Shown here piece after piece: positions 17,301 through 20,926 of a DNA stretch of 20,926 nucleotides (the first letter of the stretch is position 1; each line of letters opens with the position of its first letter). A program made the position numbers and the translations under genes. Under the pieces are notes generated by a model, which was not told the origin of the DNA, did not search any database, and was given only the letters and a program-made list of their open reading frames with translations. The DNA comes from Phycisphaerales bacterium UBA1926 (GTDB lineage: Bacteria > Planctomycetota > Phycisphaerae > Phycisphaerales > UBA1924), in the NCBI GenBank assembly GCA_002337215.1, contig DDFO01000014.1:66288-87213 (forward strand), written 5' to 3'.

Positions 17301-17651
17301 GTTCCCGTTCGCGCCCGGTTCGTTGCGCACGAACTGGATTTGCCCCGCCGCGCTCGTGAGCGTCTGCGTGCTCGGGTTGCCTGGCGTGCCCTGGAAACCC
17401 GAGGGGGGCGAGCCGTCCAGCGTGTAGTACACCGCGACGGCGTCATAACTAAAAGACGGGCCCGTCTTGATCCAGACGCGCACCGATTCCGACTCGCGTG
17501 GCGACACGGGCGTCCGCTGCGTCGCCCCCGCTTCGCCGAACACGCCCGATGCCGGGTCGTGGGTCACGAAATCCGGCGCACCGACGCACAAGCCCGTCGC
17601 GATCGCCAGCAGACCACTCGCCGCCAGCGAGACACTCTTACAAATACACAT
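14391..17651 (-). CDS. Exported GH15-like glucoamylase with C-terminal GC-type dockerin
   Basis: The predicted 1086-residue product should release glucose from the non-reducing ends of alpha-glucans such as starch, or act on a related glucan. A signal peptide (about 1-24) precedes a beta domain resembling a carbohydrate-binding or chitobiase-like module (about 45-150). The bacterial glucoamylase N-terminal beta-sandwich (about 190-500) starts near FWKEEAVAGNNYINTML. The (alpha/alpha)6 barrel (about 510-905) has YPYVWPRDAAW at 550-560, the candidate general acid Glu677 in LWEDSFD and the candidate base Glu869 in GFGAEQI. The dockerin fills 1028-1086 and ends in QCAAP rather than GCP. The ATG at 17651 has GGGGAG eight bases upstream; the ATG at 17657 is too close to it. 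The remaining in-frame upstream extension looks non-coding. Glucodextranase is an alternative activity. Confidence 0.88.
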   Translation of the reverse strand: MCICKSVSLAASGLLAIATGLCVGAPDFVTHDPASGVFGEAGATQRTPVSPRESESVRVWIKTGPSFSYDAVAVYYTLDGSPPSGFQGTPGNPSTQTLTSAAGQIQFVRNEPGANGNDDWWRADLPVPASLYGAEVRYLVSAYGPGGAEVFAQDASDGDSEFGFDTLLAWPGAGSNAANPGEGYPPLHFWKEEAVAGNNYINTMLDQNGSLYDIYYPSAGAVEGVSTKNEGYYDGGLDQFPAFLTPDQRGQMHLNQAFLGIRPTDAATGAGTTYWLTNQNGTDFVEVDQFWDGDTNVVETRQRLVADGYDLSVEQSDFAPRGIDFPETLGGEENRGIHIKRVRIQNNGDSTIQVNAYFYADWALNGGDQFDGAFADKSRGAMVFFDNTQRTANAAGEYNPTTFSDYDKDTSVYLAAAMKANGAPAAGSWADTSGDQGEGWIGEKLTIPAGGARSFAVYIVGGFDGFAGAAGTYDAQQAPALDSLLNGTSVSALENATKSDWQSWLADGVSFECPDPVYNELFKRGLLGTALHLDGKNGGIIAGMHNGAYPYVWPRDAAWAAITLARTGHVDDAKSIYAFLRDIAYRDVEGWGREGFWKQKYTTDGYTIWGTPQVDETSCYPWGVRYIYDITGDVGFLEAHYDGVYEAALASSQDSTIDNRLRYEESVDLVYSMNLWEDSFDVFNYSNASVIRGLEDAAAIAGILDQQVCPGGPGTCNYHNDKALFEARAGAIRAGLDARLAWNGENTDISQLGIAYPFEIYEPGSSRAELIMDRINGVAADTFGNNQPLVNFGGEWDGLVNRYWGDGYWNNPALVPNASASPWFLTTMWYGAYYAERQNVTAMPADIDNHKGRLDLLVNELGPMGFGAEQIASNNTLLYPGQTDYRLQTAYPNAWESMSFLVDSMMLFLGYEPEGGAVLRVRPKLPTDWSFMDYGNIRVGDERVDVRIERDQGGDERQILTNRTGGAVSFETVVRYIPTGDAFPVVTINGVQTVSPPGPAPDSLLVAGALSAGVGAETVIEITYVPDCPADLAAPFGVLDLADIGAFIAGFTGQDPIADLAAPFGVFDLADIGAFVQAFTTQCAAP
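14394..14570 (-). repeat. GC-type dockerin module of the GH15 protein
   Basis: Two very similar repeats, both with core DLADIGAF and both containing ADLAAPFGV. It ends TTQCAAP, two residues longer than the others. It belongs to the 'GA/GL' class. Confidence 0.85.
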
Positions 17652-17667
17652 TCGCATCGCTCCCCGC

Positions 17668-17683
17668 GGGGCCGGCCGGCCCC
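17668..17683. repeat. 16-bp perfect palindrome in the GH15 leader
   Basis: GGGGCCGGCCGGCCCC equals its own reverse complement and lies 17 bases upstream of the proposed GH15 start. It overlaps a second palindrome, CCCCGCGGGG (17662-17671), whose minus-strand GGGG is the Shine-Dalgarno. The mRNA CCCC between them could pair with either G-run. Confidence 0.6.
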
Positions 17684-17847
17684 TGTCGCACACACCTATC
17701 GACCCGGGCTCCGGCCGCCCGCTCCCCTCGCGATCCGAAACACCGCAATGCCCAGGATCCCCCGATGATAAACGGAACCGGATCGGCGATCGAGCGTGAT
17801 CCACGTCCGATAGGCCCGGGCGACGCACCTTCTCGAGGCGTCGGAAG

Positions 17848-20526
17848 TCAGGGACACCCCCCCGTGAACGCGGTCACGAAGAGCCCTATGTCCCCGAGGT
17901 CGAAGACGCCGAACGGCTCGGCCACGTCCGCGACGGGATCCTGGCTCACGAACCCGCCTACGAACAGGCCGATGTCGGCGAGATCGAGCACGCCAAACGG
18001 TTCAGCAAGATCAGCGGGACAAGGCGACGCACCGGGTGCCTCGAACGCACCGATATCCACGATCGGTCCCGAACCGTCCGCGAAGCCGGTGCCCGTGTCC
18101 GCGGTATCGGGGTCGTCGGCGAAACGATCATCACCCGCGAAGTCGCGCGACAACGGCTCGGCGGTATCACCGTCCGCATCCAGATCGAGCGCGTCGACCG
18201 GCACGCGGGTGTTGTCCCCCGCGTCGATCGCGGGCGAGCTATCCGAGAGCGAGAAATCGTCCGACGACGGATCGGCGAACATCGGGTCGGCGTCGCTGGT
18301 GCCGACACCCGGGAACGCACCGTCCCAGCCCTCGACGATCGAGTTGATGAACTGTACCTCGGCCCCCGCGCCCGATTGACTGAACTGTGCCCGCTGGTCG
18401 GTGATGCTGCCGGACGTGTTGCCGTAGAGGATGGAATTACTGACAACGACCTGCGACCGGCTGGAGACGATACCGCTCGAGCGGATCCCGAATCCGTTCG
18501 GGGCGGCGTTGTTCGCGAAGGTCGAATTCACGATCTCGACCCCGTCGCACAGGACCAAAGCCAAACCCGCGGCCTGGATCGTTGATGTCGATACGTTGTT
18601 CACAAAGACGTTGTTCGCGAAGAGCGGCCGGCAAGCGGTAACCAGCATCCCCGGCGTCGACTCGCTGTCGCGGTTGCCCGCAACAAGATTGCCGACGAAC
18701 TGGTTGTCCACGCCGTTGTAGAACGTGTTGAGCCGCACCGCGCCGATGTAGCCTTCGTACGGCAGCGCGCCGTCGGTCGGGTAGGTCGCGCCGTAGAACA
18801 GACCGTCTACCGCCGCGTTCTCGATAAACCGAGAGTTGATGATCCTCGACCGCACATCGTTGACGAGAATCAGGGCTCCCGTGTTCACCGCGGCGTTCTC
18901 CCGGAACTCGCAGTTCCTGATCGTCAGGTCGCCCCCGAACGCGACCATCCCGCCCGCGTTATTCATGAAGCCGCCGCAGTTCACCTCGAAGTCCGCGAGC
19001 CCACGCTCGATGGTCAGCCCATCGAGCGTGATCGGCCCGTCCTCCTCGTAGAGATACACCACGTTGATCGAGTTATCCTGCCGGCTCGCGATGCCCGCGG
19101 GTGTCCGCGGGTCGGGTGCATCGTCCCCGTTCAGATCGCCCGACAGCACCGTCGGATGCGCCCCGTCGATCCGCTGGTCGAGCGACGATTCTGTTCCCGC
19201 GAACCCGCCGAAGATCGAGACGCCGCCCACGAGCTCGAACCGCACCGCGCGATGACCGTCCGCCGCCGGCCGGTACACCCCCTCGGCAATCCAGATCTCC
19301 GCGACATCCCCGCTCGCCCGTGCGAGCGCGAGCGCGTCCTGCAGATCGTCCATCGCATCAGCCCACGAGAGGCCCGTGCCGCTCCCGGCCGCGTCGGCAT
19401 CGACATACAGCCGTGTTGGCTCGGCCTCGTCCGGCACGCCGTCCCCGTCCGCGTCGACGCTCGTCGCCCCGGCGATGTCGCACGCATCCGGCACACCGTT
19501 CCGGTTAAAATCCTGGTCGGCAAAGTCCGGGTACCCGTTGCCGTCGCAATCCGTCAGATCGCCCGCGGCGATGTCGTCCGTATCCTCGATCCCGTTCGCG
19601 TCGAGGTCCCGATCGCGGTACTTCGCGACGACCGGCGCCGAGAGCGCCAGCGCCGACGCGCTGTCGGCCGCACCGGGGCCCCCCGCCGCGACTCCCGTGG
19701 GTGCCCCCCCCACGTCGACGAGCGGGTTCGAGAACCGCAGCACCCGGGGCGCAGCGCCAACACCCATCACCGTGTTGAACCCGCCGAACGGATCCTCGTA
19801 CCCCTTTGCGAAACGCGACGAGCCGTTGGTGCACGGGTTCTCCTCGTAGCCGTGCAGAAGCCCCATGTTGTGACCAATCTCGTGCGCGAACGCGGAGACC
19901 GGCCCCGTGATACACGGGAGCGAGACCACGCTGAAGGCGTTCTGCGGCGTCGGCGTGTTGCCCGGACCGACCCCGATATTCGCGATCCCGCACACGTCAC
20001 CCGCGGAGACAACGAGCATCACGAGGTCCGCCTTGTGCGCGTCCCTCAGCGCGTGTACCTCGTCGAGCACGCCGTCTCCCGGGTCGCGCAACCTGCCGAG
20101 TTGCGTGCCGAGCGAGCCGGACTGCGAGTGGACCACCTCGAGCGTGTGCACAACGCGGAACGTCGTCGCGACCAGCGACTGCGCCGCGGCCGTGTTCAGT
20201 TCGTTCAACCCCTCGAGGATCGCGAGTTCGATCTCCGCAACGCCCCCCGCCGCGTCCCGCGCCTGGGCGGAATACACGACGAGGATATCGACGACCGACC
20301 CGTCCTCGAGACCCGCCCCGCCCCTGCCGACAAAGCCGCCTGCACGCGAGATCGCGATCCGATCGAGCGGGCGATGCACATCGAGCGGCTCGGGCGCACG
20401 CTGGTCGCACGCGACCCCACACCGATGCTCTGCCTGATCGGCGAAACCATCGATCGGCTGCGCGATCGATGAAGCCGTGAACGCCGCGAACAGCGAGAAA
20501 AACGCGAGACTGGAACGATGCATCAT
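17848..20526 (-). CDS. Exported metzincin-type metalloprotease with Ca-binding repeats, beta-helix and GC-type dockerin
   Basis: The 892-residue product has a signal peptide (about 1-23, cut after SSIAQ). A reprolysin-like zinc protease domain (about 75-305) carries HEIGHNMGLLH (His215, Glu216, His219, His225) and a Met-turn in NTVMG (Met254). Thrombospondin-3-like calcium repeats follow (about 305-367; DLDANGIEDTDD, DCDGNGYPDFAD, DFNRNGVPDACD, DADGDGVPDEAE). Next is a long right-handed beta-helix (about 372-800), with repeated right-handed-helix strands such as LTIRNCEFRENAA and SRIINSRFIENAA. It ends in the pattern of 'choice-of-anchor Q' proteins (SSPAIDAGDN ... DIGAFE). The dockerin is 836-892. 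The ATG at 20526 has GAAGAGG six bases upstream; an adjacent ATG at 20523 is the only close rival. Joining a protease to a beta-helix and a dockerin is unusual; the beta-helix may bind polysaccharide. Confidence 0.87.
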   Translation of the reverse strand: MMHRSSLAFFSLFAAFTASSIAQPIDGFADQAEHRCGVACDQRAPEPLDVHRPLDRIAISRAGGFVGRGGAGLEDGSVVDILVVYSAQARDAAGGVAEIELAILEGLNELNTAAAQSLVATTFRVVHTLEVVHSQSGSLGTQLGRLRDPGDGVLDEVHALRDAHKADLVMLVVSAGDVCGIANIGVGPGNTPTPQNAFSVVSLPCITGPVSAFAHEIGHNMGLLHGYEENPCTNGSSRFAKGYEDPFGGFNTVMGVGAAPRVLRFSNPLVDVGGAPTGVAAGGPGAADSASALALSAPVVAKYRDRDLDANGIEDTDDIAAGDLTDCDGNGYPDFADQDFNRNGVPDACDIAGATSVDADGDGVPDEAEPTRLYVDADAAGSGTGLSWADAMDDLQDALALARASGDVAEIWIAEGVYRPAADGHRAVRFELVGGVSIFGGFAGTESSLDQRIDGAHPTVLSGDLNGDDAPDPRTPAGIASRQDNSINVVYLYEEDGPITLDGLTIERGLADFEVNCGGFMNNAGGMVAFGGDLTIRNCEFRENAAVNTGALILVNDVRSRIINSRFIENAAVDGLFYGATYPTDGALPYEGYIGAVRLNTFYNGVDNQFVGNLVAGNRDSESTPGMLVTACRPLFANNVFVNNVSTSTIQAAGLALVLCDGVEIVNSTFANNAAPNGFGIRSSGIVSSRSQVVVSNSILYGNTSGSITDQRAQFSQSGAGAEVQFINSIVEGWDGAFPGVGTSDADPMFADPSSDDFSLSDSSPAIDAGDNTRVPVDALDLDADGDTAEPLSRDFAGDDRFADDPDTADTGTGFADGSGPIVDIGAFEAPGASPCPADLAEPFGVLDLADIGLFVGGFVSQDPVADVAEPFGVFDLGDIGLFVTAFTGGCP
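17851..18021 (-). repeat. GC-type dockerin module of the metalloprotease
   Basis: Two repeats with cores DLADIGLF and DLGDIGLF, starting CPADLAEPFG and ending TGGCP. It belongs to the 'GA/GL' class and resembles the neighbouring GH15 module. Confidence 0.85.
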
Positions 20527-20749
20527 CAGTGACCTCTTCAATGGGGCGAGCCGATGGGGGAGCAGATGGAAAAGTCGCCTCCGCGACACCCCTTCGATTC
20601 CGACTGGGCACGACATCCAACGCAGACAGCCTGCCGCCCGGGCCCACCGTACTCAGATTCTCAGAAATAGAAAGACCGGACGCGTCAGAAACACCGCGCC
20701 CCCTAAGACCGATCGGCCTCACGTCGTGAGCGAGAAGTTTTGGCGTGTC
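20527..20749. other. Intergenic region upstream of the metalloprotease gene
   Basis: No gene is supported. The part next to 20526 holds the metalloprotease ribosome site and should contain its promoter. An AT-richer island at about 20650-20690 includes a direct repeat TCTGAGAATCTGAG on the minus strand, but no clear -35/-10 pair. A perfect 9-bp inverted repeat begins at 20722. Confidence 0.45.
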
Positions 20750-20757
20750 TCACGACG
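20722..20757 (-). repeat. 9-bp inverted repeat with 18-base spacer
   Basis: CGTCGTGAG (20722-20730) and CTCACGACG (20749-20757) are perfect inverted copies. The right arm contains the stop codon of a possible minus-strand reading frame entering from beyond the window. It may be a terminator hairpin for that gene or an operator; there is no T-tract. Confidence 0.45.
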
Positions 20758-20926
20758 GTCCGAGAAAGAATGTCCAGAGAAGCAGCAAGAACGAGCTTTG
20801 GAACGCTGCCGACGCAACGCTCAGCGCCTCGCCTTCGATAGCGGGCAACCGTCCGAGAACGCCGGACACACGCCCATCCCTCCGTGACACGATCGAAGGC
20901 CAGCGGGCGACGGTGCGGACGCTTCG
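20750..20926 (-). CDS. Possible 3' end of a hypothetical gene entering from beyond the window
   Basis: A minus-strand frame is open from the window edge to a TGA at 20752-20750, giving 58 residues. The end is hydrophobic (FQSSFLLLLWTFFLGPS), which would fit a membrane segment at the C-terminus. Third-position GC is about 70 percent, lower than in the clear genes nearby, and no family was recognised. The stretch is short enough for the open frame to be chance. The hairpin overlapping the stop is weak support. Confidence 0.2.
   Translation of the reverse strand, partial: RSVRTVARWPSIVSRRDGRVSGVLGRLPAIEGEALSVASAAFQSSFLLLLWTFFLGPS

Noticed and set aside
14349..17768. Plus-strand open frame of 1139 residues antisense to the GH15 gene
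   Set aside because: It is Arg/Val/Asp-rich with no family motifs, and it mirrors the minus-strand gene, which has a signal peptide, GH15 motifs and a dockerin. Long antisense frames are expected in GC-rich DNA.
17821..17843. CGACGC/GCGTCG hairpin after the metalloprotease stop as a terminator
   Set aside because: The stem is only six pairs with an 11-base loop and no T-tract; it is not distinguishable from chance in this GC-rich sequence.
7258..18021. Repeated DNA blocks as a CRISPR array or mobile repeats
   Set aside because: The repeats are coding, lie at the ends of genes kilobases apart, and diverge at synonymous sites; they are protein modules.
19156..20472. Plus-strand open frame of 438 residues inside the metalloprotease gene
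   Set aside because: It has no motifs, is Arg-rich and lies opposite the zinc-site coding sequence.
20477..20887. Plus-strand open frame of 136 residues near the window end
   Set aside because: It starts inside the metalloprotease signal peptide region on the opposite strand and is Arg-rich without motifs.

Overview
The window looks like a GC-rich chromosome segment from a planctomycete, most likely of the Phycisphaerae. The main support is five consecutive secreted proteins that all end in the same roughly 57-residue, two-repeat C-terminal domain. The domain begins Cys-Pro-Ala-Asp and usually ends Gly-Cys-Pro, and it resembles what is called a 'GC-type dockerin' in annotations of that class. 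Assignments rest on motif reading only; no search was run.

Positions 1-5078 carry housekeeping genes. These are the 5' part of a class I fructose-bisphosphate aldolase (minus, cut by the window edge), a citrate synthase (minus), and a divergent plus-strand pair: a rhomboid protease with a C-terminal TPR-like tail, overlapping by 4 bases the gene for phosphoribosylanthranilate isomerase. That pair converges on an exported peroxiredoxin-like protein, with a minus-strand intrinsic terminator in the 61-base gap.

Positions 5162-7143 hold a second, paralogous peroxiredoxin that is a predicted lipoprotein, and a PLP-dependent threonine dehydratase/serine racemase-family enzyme, all on the minus strand. 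A very strong GC hairpin separates this block from the next.

Positions 7255-20526 are an array of five large minus-strand genes for exported proteins: a KP-43-like subtilase, a di-heme MauG/cytochrome c peroxidase-type protein, an FG-GAP/VCBS propeller, a GH15-like glucoamylase and a metzincin protease fused to Ca-binding repeats and a beta-helix. Each has its own signal peptide, most have a recognisable Shine-Dalgarno, and the gaps are about 100-360 bases, so they may be separate transcription units. Unrelated catalytic modules sharing one C-terminal tag suggest a shared display or docking system on the cell envelope. No cohesin or sorting enzyme is recognisable in the window. The two repeats inside each protein match each other at a variable dipeptide, splitting the array into a 'QA' class and a 'GA/GL' class; this is the most interesting signal here.

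No tRNA, rRNA, CRISPR array, insertion sequence or phage gene was recognised.
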